Below, in pieces: positions 48,927-57,922 of a stretch of DNA of 64,000 bases (positions are counted from its first letter, which is position 1; each line of letters starts with the position of its first letter). This DNA is from Streptosporangium sp040640155 (lineage in GTDB: Bacteria; Actinomycetota; Actinomycetes; Streptosporangiales; Streptosporangiaceae): assembly GCF_040640155.1 (NCBI RefSeq), contig NZ_JBFABE010000021.1:1-64000 (forward strand), given 5' to 3'. The notes beneath the pieces are model-generated. The model had not been told where the DNA came from, did not search any database, and saw nothing but the letters and a program-made list of their open reading frames with translations. The position numbers and the translations under genes were made by a program.

Positions 48927-49106
48927 GGCGGCCTCCGGGCCTCGCGGTCCGGGGACGTTCCCGTCCGGCCCGTCCCGGAGCGGGCCGGGCCGGGGCCCGG
49001 TGGCCGGGTGGCGAGCCCGGTGGTGAGACGGTGGGAACGACCGGCCGGACAGGGGAGGGTTCACCGTGGGATGGGACGCCGAGGGCATCGGGGGCGTCGC
49101 CCGCGG

Positions 49107-49885
49107 CTATCGCGGGGCCGTCGTGTCGGAAAGGTCGGATCGCATGGCGGGCGAGCCGTAGACGCTCGGGACGCGGAAGCCGCCGAGCCATTCGGTCAGG
49201 CGCGACGCCTCGGCGTCGAGGGCGCGGCGCGCGGCGGCCGGCACCGGCTCCAGCAGCCGCACCCGTACGACACCGGCGTCGTCCTGCACCCAGCAGCCCA
49301 CCACCCGGCCGTCGGCCCAGGCGGTCGTCCCGGCGTTGCCCCGGCGGTCGAAGAGCCGGTCGCGGTGCGGGCCGAGGTAGAAGTCGCGCCCCTGCCAGCC
49401 CATGACGGTCGGATCGAGCACCGGCAGCAGCGCCGCCCACGGGCCGGGCTCGGGGGTCTCGTCGAGGTCGTCGGGCAGTACCCAGCCGGTGGCGCCCCGA
49501 TCGAGCGAGACCGCGACCGCGTCGAGCCCGGCCAGTGCCGTCCGCACCACGGTCTTGGTGGCGCCCAGCCACCACGCGAGGTCGTCCACGGTGCCGGGAC
49601 CGAACGAGTACAGCCAGCGGCGCACGATCTCCCGGTAGCCGTCGGCGGCGCCCGTGGGGGCGGGGACGTCGTCGAAGCCAGTGCCGCATCAGGGTCCAGC
49701 GCGGCCGCGAGGGTGTACCAGCGGGCGCCGTTGACGCCGCGCACGATGTCGGCGGTGGCGCCGAGGTGGGTGAGGACGCGCGACGCCGACCAGGGGTCGC
49801 CCGGGTGACCGGGGTCGCCCGGGTGACCGGGGTCGCCCGGGTGACCGGGGTCGCCCGAACGACCCGACCGGGGCGCACCGATCAC
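49107..49885 (-). pseudogene. AlkZ/YcaQ-like winged-helix protein, truncated with two frameshifts
   Basis: The C-terminal part (about 49674-49107) is intact: REIVRRWLYSFGPGTVDDLA, WWLGATKTVVRTALAGL, LLPVLDPTVMGWQGRDFYLG, DRLFDRRGNAGTTAWADGRV. This is the winged-helix DNA-binding (HTH_42) family related to DNA glycosylases AlkZ and YcaQ. Upstream pieces of the same family occur in two other frames: WSASRVLTHLGATADIVRGV in one and SRPRWTLMRHWL in another. Frameshifts are therefore needed near 49711-49725 and 49676-49682. The first 170 or so residues of the family are absent and replaced by an 18-bp tandem repeat. It is probably not functional unless the frameshifts are sequencing errors. Confidence 0.75.
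49793..49856. repeat. 18-bp tandem repeat (GGGTGACCGGGGTCGCCC)
   Basis: Three exact 18-bp units (49803-49820, 49821-49838, 49839-49856) follow a partial one. On the minus strand they would encode GDPGHP repeats where the AlkZ-like gene loses similarity. The units have no spacers and are too short for CRISPR. Confidence 0.85.
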
Positions 49886-49988
49886 CCACCCGGCCCCGGC
49901 ATCGGGTCTTCGTCGTCGGCCATCCGGCGGTCACCTCGGCGATCATCGGCCCCCGCACCACGGCGCCACCCGCCGCCCCGGCCGGTCG

Positions 49989-50393
49989 TCAGCCCGGCTC
50001 TCCGCCCGGGGACGACGTGTCCGTGTAGAGGCAGAAGGGGTGTCCGGCCGGGTCGAGGAGCACCCGTACCGTCTCCTGCGGCTGGTGGTCGGCGAGCGTC
50101 GCCCCCGCCTCGACCGCGTGAGCGACCGCGGCCTCGAGGTCGCCGACCTCCAGGTCGAGGTGCATCATCATCTGCCGGCGGCCGTCGGTGGAGGGCCAGA
50201 CCGGCGGCACGTACTTCGACTCCGTCTGGAAGGCCAGGTAGGCGACGCCCTCCGGGGGCATGAGCACCACCCATTCCGGCTCCTCCGCGGTGATCCTCCA
50301 TCCCAGGAGGCGCACGTAGAACCGTGCGAGCGCCCCCGCCTCGGGCGCGTCGAGCACCACACCCCACGATTGAGACCCTGATCGTCCACGCAT
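49989..50393 (-). CDS. VOC (glyoxalase/bleomycin resistance) superfamily protein
   Basis: The 134-residue protein has the paired beta-alpha-beta-beta-beta modules of the vicinal-oxygen-chelate fold: WGVVLDAPEAGALARFYVRL, LGWRITAEEPEWVVLMPPEG, then MMMHLDLEVGDLEAAVAHAV and VRVLLDPAGHPFCLYTDTSS. Members bind metals and include glyoxalases, dioxygenases and drug-binding resistance proteins; the substrate cannot be inferred. ATG 50393 is the only good start. It lies beside a drug exporter gene in the same direction, a weak hint of a resistance role. Confidence 0.88.
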   Translation of the reverse strand: MRGRSGSQSWGVVLDAPEAGALARFYVRLLGWRITAEEPEWVVLMPPEGVAYLAFQTESKYVPPVWPSTDGRRQMMMHLDLEVGDLEAAVAHAVEAGATLADHQPQETVRVLLDPAGHPFCLYTDTSSPGGEPG

Positions 50394-50421
50394 GAGGGGG
50401 TGGTGCCCGAGGAGATCACGA

Positions 50422-52101
50422 CTATGCGGCCTCGCCGCCCTCGTCCGGCCCCGGGGTCCCGGTGAGCGGGCGTTCCCTCAGCAGCAGCGCCAGCACCAGC
50501 CCCGCCCCGAAGATCCCGGCGAGCCAGAGGAACATCGGCACCAGGCCGTCGGCGTACGCGGTGGCCACGAGCGCGCGACCGGCAGGAGGCAGCATGGCGA
50601 CCTCCTCCGGGGTCAGGCGGGACGGGTCCCCCGCCCCGCCGAGAACCGGTCCCAGCGCGGCGGCCACCCGGGCGGCGAACACCGAACCGATCACCGCCGC
50701 CCCGACCGTCACCCCGATCTCCCGGACGAAGACGACGGTCGAGGTGGCGGTGCCGACCGAGGACTGGGGTACCGCGATCTGCACCGCGGTGATCGACACC
50801 TGCATGAAGCAGCCCACCCCGAGGCCGAGCAGCACCAGGTAGACGGCCAGTGCCCAGGCGGGCGTCTGCGTGGTCATCGACCCCAGAAGCAGCATCGAGA
50901 CGGCCGCCAGGGCGGTGCCCGCGATCGGGAAGATCTTGTAGCGCCCGAACCTGCTGATCAGGAAGCCCGTGCCGACGTTGGTGGCCAGCAGGCCGAGTGT
51001 CAGCGGCACCAGGAACAGACCCGCCTCGGTGGCGCTCATCGAGTACACCATGCGCATGTACGACGGCACGTAGCTGACCACGCTGAACAGTCCGGCCCCG
51101 ACCACCAGGCTCAGCCCACCGGCGACCAGGACGGTGCGGTCGGCGAGGATGCCGAGCGGGATGAGCGGGTCGGCGGCGCGGCGTTCGGCCAGGACGAACA
51201 GGAACGTTCCCAGCACGGTGAACGCCACCAGGCCGAGGATCACCGGGGAGGCCCAGCCGTACAGCGTGCCGCCCCAGGTGCCGATCAGGACGAGCGCGGT
51301 CGTCGTGACGGTCATCAGCACGGTGCCCGTCACGTCCAGGGGGGCCGAGAGCCGCCGCTTCGGCAACCGCAGCGACGTGACGGCCAGCACGAACGCCACG
51401 ATGCCCAGCGGCAGGTTGAGCCAGAAGATCCAGCGCCAGCCGGCGCCGTCGGTGAGCGTCCCCCCGACGAGAGGGCTGATCACGGTGGCGATGCCGAAGA
51501 CCGAGCCCAGCGGGCCGAGGAACCTGCCCCGGTCGCGCGGCGGGACCAGGTCGGCGACCACCGCCTGCGACAGGATCATCAGCCCCGCCGCACCGAGTCC
51601 CTGCAGGGCCCGGGCCAGGACGAGCTGGACGATGTCCTGGGCCAGCCCGCAGAACACCGACGCCGCCAGGAAGACGACGATCGACCCGAGCAGCAGTGAC
51701 TTGCGCCCTAGGGCGTCACCGAGCTTCCCGAACACCGGCATGGCCACGGCCGCGGCGAGCGCGTAGGAGGCCACCACCCAGGACATGTGCTCCAGGCCGC
51801 CGAGCTCTCCGACGATGGTGGGCAGGGCGGTCGCGACGATCGTCTGGTCCAGCGCGGCCAGGAACGTCACCAGCAGCAGGCAGACGAAGACCCGCCAGAG
51901 CCGGGGAGCGGGAACGGTGTCCCCCGCGCTCGCAGTGGTCGTTGTGGTCGCCGCCCTCGCCGTGGCGTTCCCTGGCGGGACGGTGCCGGGCGCCGGGTCG
52001 GCGGCTCCGGCCGGGAGGGCGGGGGGCGCCGGGACGGCGGACGGCGGGAGAAGGGCGTCGGCCCCGGCGGGGAGGCCGGGCACGACAGGGGAATGATCCA
52101 C
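50422..52101 (-). CDS. DHA2-family (EmrB/QacA) multidrug MFS exporter
   Basis: The 559-residue protein has 14 hydrophobic segments and the DHA2 motifs: LAALDQTIVATALPTIVGEL in helix 1, GKLGDALGRKSLLL (motif A), RALQGLGAAGLMILSQAVVA and GPLGSVFGIATVISPLVGGT (motif C, antiporter). It exports hydrophobic or cationic drugs by proton antiport. GTG 52101, with GGAG nine bases upstream, was chosen; it leaves an unusual 60-residue Pro/Ala-rich N-terminal extension before helix 1. Longer in-frame readings lack a ribosome-binding site. Confidence 0.92.
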   Translation of the reverse strand: MDHSPVVPGLPAGADALLPPSAVPAPPALPAGAADPAPGTVPPGNATARAATTTTTASAGDTVPAPRLWRVFVCLLLVTFLAALDQTIVATALPTIVGELGGLEHMSWVVASYALAAAVAMPVFGKLGDALGRKSLLLGSIVVFLAASVFCGLAQDIVQLVLARALQGLGAAGLMILSQAVVADLVPPRDRGRFLGPLGSVFGIATVISPLVGGTLTDGAGWRWIFWLNLPLGIVAFVLAVTSLRLPKRRLSAPLDVTGTVLMTVTTTALVLIGTWGGTLYGWASPVILGLVAFTVLGTFLFVLAERRAADPLIPLGILADRTVLVAGGLSLVVGAGLFSVVSYVPSYMRMVYSMSATEAGLFLVPLTLGLLATNVGTGFLISRFGRYKIFPIAGTALAAVSMLLLGSMTTQTPAWALAVYLVLLGLGVGCFMQVSITAVQIAVPQSSVGTATSTVVFVREIGVTVGAAVIGSVFAARVAAALGPVLGGAGDPSRLTPEEVAMLPPAGRALVATAYADGLVPMFLWLAGIFGAGLVLALLLRERPLTGTPGPDEGGEAA

Positions 52102-52458
52102 GAGAGACGTCTCCGCGGGTCTCCGCGCGCTCTGTGCGGCGGTGACGGCGGCAGGAGGCGCGGCGCGGAACACGATCGTTCCGCGCCGACGGGCTGCGAT
52201 GGCGACAACGCGCCCCGTCGTCGGTGAAAGTGTCCCATGCCCCGTCCGGCCGCCCCCGCGCCGGGGTACTCCGTCGCGAAAGCATCCGGTCCGATCCTCG
52301 GTGCTCATCGCCGCCCCGTACTCCACGTCCACCCCGTCCGCGTGGGCCGCGCCGTCACACCGTCCGCGCCGTGGTCCGTACCGTGTGCCGTGCCGGAGCC
52401 CGCCCGCGTCCGGGCGGCGACTCCGACCTCGCGGCGGGGCGGGGAGCGGCCCGGCGGA
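52102..52458. other. Intergenic region upstream of the exporter and downstream of sbcC
   Basis: No gene is supported. It contains the exporter promoter on the minus strand and the 3' end region of sbcC. I see no clear operator or terminator hairpin. The exporter frame stays open far into it without any start signal. Confidence 0.45.
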
Positions 52459-55400
52459 TCACTGGCGGACGGTCGAGCCGCGGCGCTCCTTGCGGATGCG
52501 CAGCTGGGCGGGCACCCGGGTGCGCAGCTCGGCGACGTGGCTGACGATGCCGACCGCCCGGCCGCCGTCGCGCAGCCCGTCGAGGATGTCCAGCACGCCG
52601 TCGAGGGTGTCCTCGTCCAGGGTGCCGAAGCCCTCGTCGACGAAGAGCGTGCCGATGTCCGCTCCCCCGGCCTCGGCGGTGACCACGTCGGCCAGGCCCA
52701 GGGCCAGCGCCAGGGAGGTGATGAAGCTCTCCCCGCCCGACAGCGTCGCCGGGTCGCGGCCCACCCCCGTCCAGCTGTCCAGGACGTGCAGGCCCAGGCC
52801 GCCGCCGGACCTGCTGCGGTCCCCGGCGGTACGGTCGCGGTTGTGCTCCAGCAGGTAGCGCCCGCCCGACATGTGGTCGAGCCGCTCGTTGGCCGACTCG
52901 ACCACCTGCCGCAGGCGCTCGCCGAGCACGTACGACGACAGCCGCATGTTCCACCGGTTGTCGGTGGAGTTGCCGCCGGTCAGCGCGGCGAGCCCCTCGG
53001 CCAGCCGGTGCCGGTCCGCGGCGGGGCGCCAGCGTTCCAGGCAGGTGTCCAGCTCGGCGCGGAGCGCGGCCAGCCGGTTCAGGCGGGCGGTGGCCTGGCC
53101 GCGTTCGGACAGCAGGCGGGCGTGGGCGGCGTCGGCGGCGTCCCGCGCCTCGCGCAGGGCCCGCAGGTCGGGCTCGGGCTCGGCCGCGGCGGCGACCAGC
53201 TCGGGGTCGGCGAGCGTCGCGGCGACCGCGGCGCTCTCGGTCGCCAGCTCACGCAGCCGGGCCCTCTTGGCCTCCCGCTCGGCGGCGGGACGGACCGCGG
53301 CGAGCGCGTCCTCCAGGCCGAGGAACCCCGCCTCGACGACGGCGGACAGGGCCCGGTCGCGGGCCGCGGCGAGCTCGGCGGCGGTGGAACGCTCGTCCCT
53401 GACCGCCTCGACGGCCTCCCTGAGCAGCGCGGCCTCGTCGGCCAGCCGGTCCAGCCGGGCCGAGAGCGACGCGTCCTGGCCGCGCGCCTCGTCGATGCGC
53501 CGTGCCAGCCGCCCGGCCTCGGCGCCGAGCCTCTCGGCGTCCGTACGGCGGGAGGCCAGCGCGACGGCCAGTTCCCGCGAGCGTTCCCGGAGCCGCTCGG
53601 CCTCGGCGGCGATCTCGCCCGCCCGCGCCGACAGCTCCGGCTCGGCGCCCGCCGAATCCCGAAGGGCGGCCAGCGCCCGCTCCGCCTCGGCGAGTTCGGC
53701 GGCGGCGTCGTGCGCGCTCAACGTGGTCCGCCCGCTCGCCTCGCGGTGGGCGGCGGCGGCCTCGGCGACGCGGCTCGCGGCGCCGACGGCGGCGGACAGC
53801 AGCGCCGCCTCCGCGGCGAGCCGGTCGCGGCGGGCCTGGACCGTCGGGTCGGCTCCCCGGGCGGCGTCCAGGCGGGCGGTCAGGCGTTCGTGCTCGGCCT
53901 GTCCGCCCGCGTGGCGGGCCCGGCCCTCGGCCAGGCGCCGGGCGACCTCGGCGGCCGCCTCCCTGGCCGCGTCCAGCTCGGCGGCCAGGCGCGCGGCCTC
54001 CGCCGCGAGGGACTCCTCGGTCCTCGCCGTCCCCAGAAGGGCGGCCAGCTCGCGTTCCGCCTCGGCGAGGCTTCGCTCGGCCTCCTGCGCGGTCCGCTCC
54101 CCCGCCGTGGCGACGGCCTCCTCCAGACGAAGGGAGAGGGCCGTGACGTCGGTCTCGGCGGCCCGGCGCCGTTCCATGGCCGTCTCGACGTCGGCCTGGG
54201 CGGCGCGCTCGTCCTCGGCGGTGGGCGCCTCGTCGGCGGCGGCGGCCGGGGCCGGGTGCTCGGGCGAGCCGCAGACCACGCACGCCTCGCCCGGGACGAG
54301 CTTGGCGGCGAGCTCGGCGGCCATGCCGTCGATCCTGGCCTGCCGGATGTCCTGGTGCCGGTCACGCAGCCGCTGGGCGAGATCGACGGCCTCGGTGCGG
54401 GCGGCCTGGGCGGTCTCCAGCTCGGCGCGGAGCACCTCGCGGCGTCGTGCCGCGCCGAGCACCACGCCGGCGGCCTCGGCGGCCGACCGCGCCGCCGGGG
54501 TGCTCGCCGCGGCCGTCCTGGCCTTCTCCAGGCGGGCGGCCACCTCCGCCGACGCGGCGGGCAGCCCCCGCAGGCTCTCCTGTATCCCGGCCTCGGTACG
54601 GGCGGCCTCGCCCAGCTCCGCGTCGAGCTCGTCGAGCCGGGCGCCGAGCTCGGCCAGGCGGGCCTCCTCGGTCCGCAGCCCCTCCAGCCCGGCCAGCTCC
54701 TCCCGGCGCTCCCTCTCCAGGGCCGCGAGGATCGCGCGGAGCCGGTCCGGCTCGCCGGACGGGCCGGCGTCCGCGCCGGTACCCACCCCGGCCGTGCCTC
54801 CCGCTTCCGCCCCGGCTCCGGCCGCGCCCGTCGATCCTGCCGGAGCCCGCCCCCGGCCGGGGGTGCCGTCCGCCGTACGGTCCTCGGAGGTCTCCTCGTG
54901 GGGTCCGGGGTCGAGCCCGTCGCCGAGCTCCCCGTCGAGACCGGACGGGAGGGCGCTCAGGCGGGCGGCGAGGTCGGCGCGGGCGGCGGCCAGCCCGGCG
55001 GCGAGGCGGTCGCGCTGCTCGGCGGCCCGCAGCCGGGTGACGGCGGTCTCCACCGCCGACTCGGCGGCCGGGACGCGGGCGGAGTCCAGGCGGGCGGCGG
55101 TGAGGCGCTCGTCCACCTCGCGCCGCAGATCCGGGAGGACCTCGAGGCGGGCGTCCGCCACGGCCTGCGCGGCGGTCAGCTCGGCGATCTCGTGACCGGC
55201 CCGTTCCCGCTCCCGCTCGATCTCCGCCAGGCGTGTCTCCTCGGCGCGCAGCTCCCCCAGCCGGGTGATCTCGCTCTGCCGGTCGCGTTCCAGCGCGGCC
55301 AGGTGCCCGAGTACGGCGCCACGGCGACCGGCGCCGGCGGCCTCGTCGGCGGCCTCGTCGGCGTCGGCGTCGTCGGCCTCATGGACGGCCCCGCCGGTGC

Positions 55401-56655
55401 CGGAGACGGCCCCGCCGGTGTCGCGGGCGGGTTTGACGACGTCGCGGGCGTCGCGGTCGGTGTCGAGGAGGGCCGGGGAGGCGTCGCGAACGCCGGAGGT
55501 GGCGTCGAGGAGGGGAAGGGCGCGGGCGACGGCGTCGGCGGCCAGGTCCTCGGCCTTGGACGCGGCCGCGGCGCGCTGCTCGGCCTCCTGGAGCAGCGGC
55601 AGCACCCGGTCGGCCGCCGTCGCCTCCTCCAGGACGGCCTCCAGGTGCGCCCGCTCCTCGGCGGTCTCCTCCAGCGCCCGGCTCCTGACCAGCGCATCGG
55701 CGTGGCGCCGGCGCCGGTCGGCCAGCGCGGCGCCGGTCTCCAGGCTCTCGCGTGCCCGCCGTACGGCGGCCTCGCTCCCGGCGTCCCCCAGGTCCAGCCG
55801 CGCGACCTCCCGGCTCGCGAGCCCCTCCAGCGCGCGGGCCCAGCCCAGCGGGTCGTCCTCCACCGAGAACTCCGCCGGCGACCCGGTGGACGAATCCGCC
55901 GACGACCCCGCCGCGACCTCGAACAAGACCCCCGCGTCCTCCGCCGGGGACTCCGTACCGGTCCCGAGCGCGGCGGTCAGGGCGGGACCGGCGGCCTCCT
56001 CGATGCGCTTGACCGCGAAGTCCACCTCCCTGCGCAGGGCCTGCTGCTCACGGAACGCCTCGGTGCGCCTGTCCGCGAGCCAGGACTCGGCGGTGGCGTA
56101 GATCTTCACCGAGAACAGGCGCTCCAGGACTTTCCGGCGATCCTCCCCGTCGGAGCGCAGGAACTTGGCGAAGTCCCCCTGGGGCAGCATCGCGACCTGG
56201 AGGAACTGCTCGGCGTTCATGCCGAGCAGGGTGCCGACGAACTCCCCGGCCTCGTCGATCCGGGTGGTCAGCCCCACCCACTCCCCGCCCGGGGACAGCT
56301 CCTGCAGCAGGGCCTTCTCGTTCTCCCTGGTCGTGCCGGTGCCCCTGAGCTTGGGCCGCTGCCAGGCCGGCGACCGGGTGATCTTCAGCCGCCGGCCCCT
56401 GACCGTGACCTCCAGCGCCACGCTGGGCCCGCGGCCGGGGGGCGCGTGGTCGCAGCGCAGGCTCTTGGCGCTGTCGCGCCTGCCGGGCACCCTGCCGTAC
56501 AGGGCGTAGCAGAGCGCGTCGAGCACGGTGGTCTTGCCCGCGCCGGTGGGGCCGTGGATCAGGAAGAGCCCGGCCTCGGTGAGGGCGTCGAAGTCGACCT
56601 GCTCCTCTCCGGGGAACGAGCCGAACGCACTGATCCACAGACGGTGCGGGCGCAT
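52459..56655 (-). CDS. sbcC: SbcC nuclease ATPase subunit
   Basis: The 1398-residue protein has the Rad50-type N-terminal head (HRLWISAFGSFPGEEQVDFD, Walker A HGPTGAGKTTVLDAL, Q-loop MLPQGDFAKFL), two very long coiled coils, a zinc hook GEACVVCGSPEHPAP (CxxC, about residue 790) and a C-terminal head with signature LSGGESFITSLALALGLADV, Walker B TLFVDEGFGTLDED and IVSHVAELR. With SbcD it forms the exonuclease/endonuclease that opens DNA hairpins and processes blocked ends. It is rather long because of Ala/Glu/Arg-rich coils and several acidic Pro/Gly insertions. ATG 56655 directly follows the sbcD stop, so the genes are coupled. Confidence 0.96.
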   Translation of the reverse strand: MRPHRLWISAFGSFPGEEQVDFDALTEAGLFLIHGPTGAGKTTVLDALCYALYGRVPGRRDSAKSLRCDHAPPGRGPSVALEVTVRGRRLKITRSPAWQRPKLRGTGTTRENEKALLQELSPGGEWVGLTTRIDEAGEFVGTLLGMNAEQFLQVAMLPQGDFAKFLRSDGEDRRKVLERLFSVKIYATAESWLADRRTEAFREQQALRREVDFAVKRIEEAAGPALTAALGTGTESPAEDAGVLFEVAAGSSADSSTGSPAEFSVEDDPLGWARALEGLASREVARLDLGDAGSEAAVRRARESLETGAALADRRRRHADALVRSRALEETAEERAHLEAVLEEATAADRVLPLLQEAEQRAAAASKAEDLAADAVARALPLLDATSGVRDASPALLDTDRDARDVVKPARDTGGAVSGTGGAVHEADDADADEAADEAAGAGRRGAVLGHLAALERDRQSEITRLGELRAEETRLAEIERERERAGHEIAELTAAQAVADARLEVLPDLRREVDERLTAARLDSARVPAAESAVETAVTRLRAAEQRDRLAAGLAAARADLAARLSALPSGLDGELGDGLDPGPHEETSEDRTADGTPGRGRAPAGSTGAAGAGAEAGGTAGVGTGADAGPSGEPDRLRAILAALERERREELAGLEGLRTEEARLAELGARLDELDAELGEAARTEAGIQESLRGLPAASAEVAARLEKARTAAASTPAARSAAEAAGVVLGAARRREVLRAELETAQAARTEAVDLAQRLRDRHQDIRQARIDGMAAELAAKLVPGEACVVCGSPEHPAPAAAADEAPTAEDERAAQADVETAMERRRAAETDVTALSLRLEEAVATAGERTAQEAERSLAEAERELAALLGTARTEESLAAEAARLAAELDAAREAAAEVARRLAEGRARHAGGQAEHERLTARLDAARGADPTVQARRDRLAAEAALLSAAVGAASRVAEAAAAHREASGRTTLSAHDAAAELAEAERALAALRDSAGAEPELSARAGEIAAEAERLRERSRELAVALASRRTDAERLGAEAGRLARRIDEARGQDASLSARLDRLADEAALLREAVEAVRDERSTAAELAAARDRALSAVVEAGFLGLEDALAAVRPAAEREAKRARLRELATESAAVAATLADPELVAAAAEPEPDLRALREARDAADAAHARLLSERGQATARLNRLAALRAELDTCLERWRPAADRHRLAEGLAALTGGNSTDNRWNMRLSSYVLGERLRQVVESANERLDHMSGGRYLLEHNRDRTAGDRSRSGGGLGLHVLDSWTGVGRDPATLSGGESFITSLALALGLADVVTAEAGGADIGTLFVDEGFGTLDEDTLDGVLDILDGLRDGGRAVGIVSHVAELRTRVPAQLRIRKERRGSTVRQ

Positions 56656-57783
56656 CTACGCCATCGCCTCCTTGACGCGGGACGCCTCCACGGCCTCCCT
56701 CAGCAGCCGGGTCTCCTCGGGGTCGGCGGCCTCGCCGCGTACCTCGCGGACGAAGTCGAGGGCGACGTCGATCTCGGCGCGCCCCGCCACCCGGGGACGG
56801 GTCACGACGTCGTCCGGGCCGCCCTCGGGTTCGAAGGACAGCGCGAGGGTGTGTGGGAAGCGGGCCCGCAGGCGCTCCATCGCCCCCTTGGGCCGGATCC
56901 GGTCGACGAGCGTCACCTGCAGCCAGTGGTCCTCGTGGCGGGCGTGCTCGGGCGAGGCGAGCAGGTCGTCGATGCGGCCGGTGAGGCGGGCGACCGGCCT
57001 GGGCACCGGGGCCTCGACGAACGTGGCGTCCTCGAACCCGCCGGGGCCGAGGTCGACCAGCCAGGAGCCCTTCACCTGACCGGCCTCGGAGAAGGAGTAG
57101 GCGATGGGGGAGCCGCAGTAGCGGACGGTGTCGCTCATCCGCTGACGGCCGTGCAGGTGGCCCAGCGCCGTGTAGTCGACGCCGTCGAAGACCCGTACCG
57201 GAACGTGGGCGACGCCTCCCACGCTGATGTCGCGCTCGCTGTCGCTGCCGTGCCCGCCGGTCACGAACGCGTGGGCCAGGACCACCGACCGGCCGGAGCG
57301 GCGCGCCAGGTCGGCGCGGACGAGCGACATGGCGTGGCCGATCGCGGCGGTGTGGGTGCGCTCGGGCAGCTCCCAGGCGACGCGCACCAGCTCGGGCTCC
57401 AGGTAGGGGATGCCGTAGAAGGCGACGTCGTCGACGACGACCGGCTCGCCGACCCGCGCGGGGTCGGTGCGCAGGTGGACGCCGGCCGCGTCGATGAGCT
57501 CGGCGCCGAAGCCGAGGCGGCGCGCCGAGTCGTGGTTGCCGCTGATCAGCACGGTGCGCACGCGGGCGTCGACCAGCCGGCTCAACGCCTGGTTGCACAG
57601 CTCGACCGCGTCGACCGAGGGCAGCGCCCGGTCGTAGACGTCTCCGGAGACCACGACCACGTCGACCCGCTCCGACCTGACCGTCTCGATCAGGTGGTCG
57701 ACGAAGACGCCCTGGGCGGCCAGGAGACTCTCCCGGTGGAACGAGCGGCCCAGGTGCCAGTCCGATGTGTGCAGCACCCGCAT
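56656..57783 (-). CDS. sbcD: SbcD nuclease subunit
   Basis: The 375-residue Mre11-type phosphoesterase shows all metal-binding motifs: VLHTSDWHLGRSFHR, VVVSGDVYDRALPS, LISGNHDS, LAHAFVTGGHGSDSE and ALGHLHGRQ. It supplies the Mn2+-dependent nuclease site of the SbcCD complex. The stop TAG abuts the sbcC start (TAGATG). The start is ATG 57783. The 139-base region upstream is shared with the divergent membrane hydrolase gene. Confidence 0.96.
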   Translation of the reverse strand: MRVLHTSDWHLGRSFHRESLLAAQGVFVDHLIETVRSERVDVVVVSGDVYDRALPSVDAVELCNQALSRLVDARVRTVLISGNHDSARRLGFGAELIDAAGVHLRTDPARVGEPVVVDDVAFYGIPYLEPELVRVAWELPERTHTAAIGHAMSLVRADLARRSGRSVVLAHAFVTGGHGSDSERDISVGGVAHVPVRVFDGVDYTALGHLHGRQRMSDTVRYCGSPIAYSFSEAGQVKGSWLVDLGPGGFEDATFVEAPVPRPVARLTGRIDDLLASPEHARHEDHWLQVTLVDRIRPKGAMERLRARFPHTLALSFEPEGGPDDVVTRPRVAGRAEIDVALDFVREVRGEAADPEETRLLREAVEASRVKEAMA

Positions 57784-57922
57784 GTCGCACGAAGCTAACA
57801 GGACCCAGCGACAAATGTGGCCACTGGCGTTACACGGATCCCCCGTATCCGTGGGGTTTCCGGACCTGAGTAGGCTTGAAGATCGAGGGGAACCATACCG
57901 GAGAGCGGCGGGCGCGGAGGCA

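Noticed and set aside
49793..49856. Possible CRISPR array
   Set aside because: The 18-bp units are contiguous, without spacers, and there are no cas genes.
42827..50393. Full Wadjet (JetABCD) system
   Set aside because: The ATPase fits JetC in outline, but the first two proteins do not read as DUF3375/DUF4194 and no JetD (DUF3322/DUF2220, toprim) is present downstream or upstream.
57789..57922. N-terminal extension of the membrane hydrolase back to 57767
   Set aside because: The extension would overlap the sbcD start region, lacks a ribosome-binding site and shows no conserved character before the membrane anchor.
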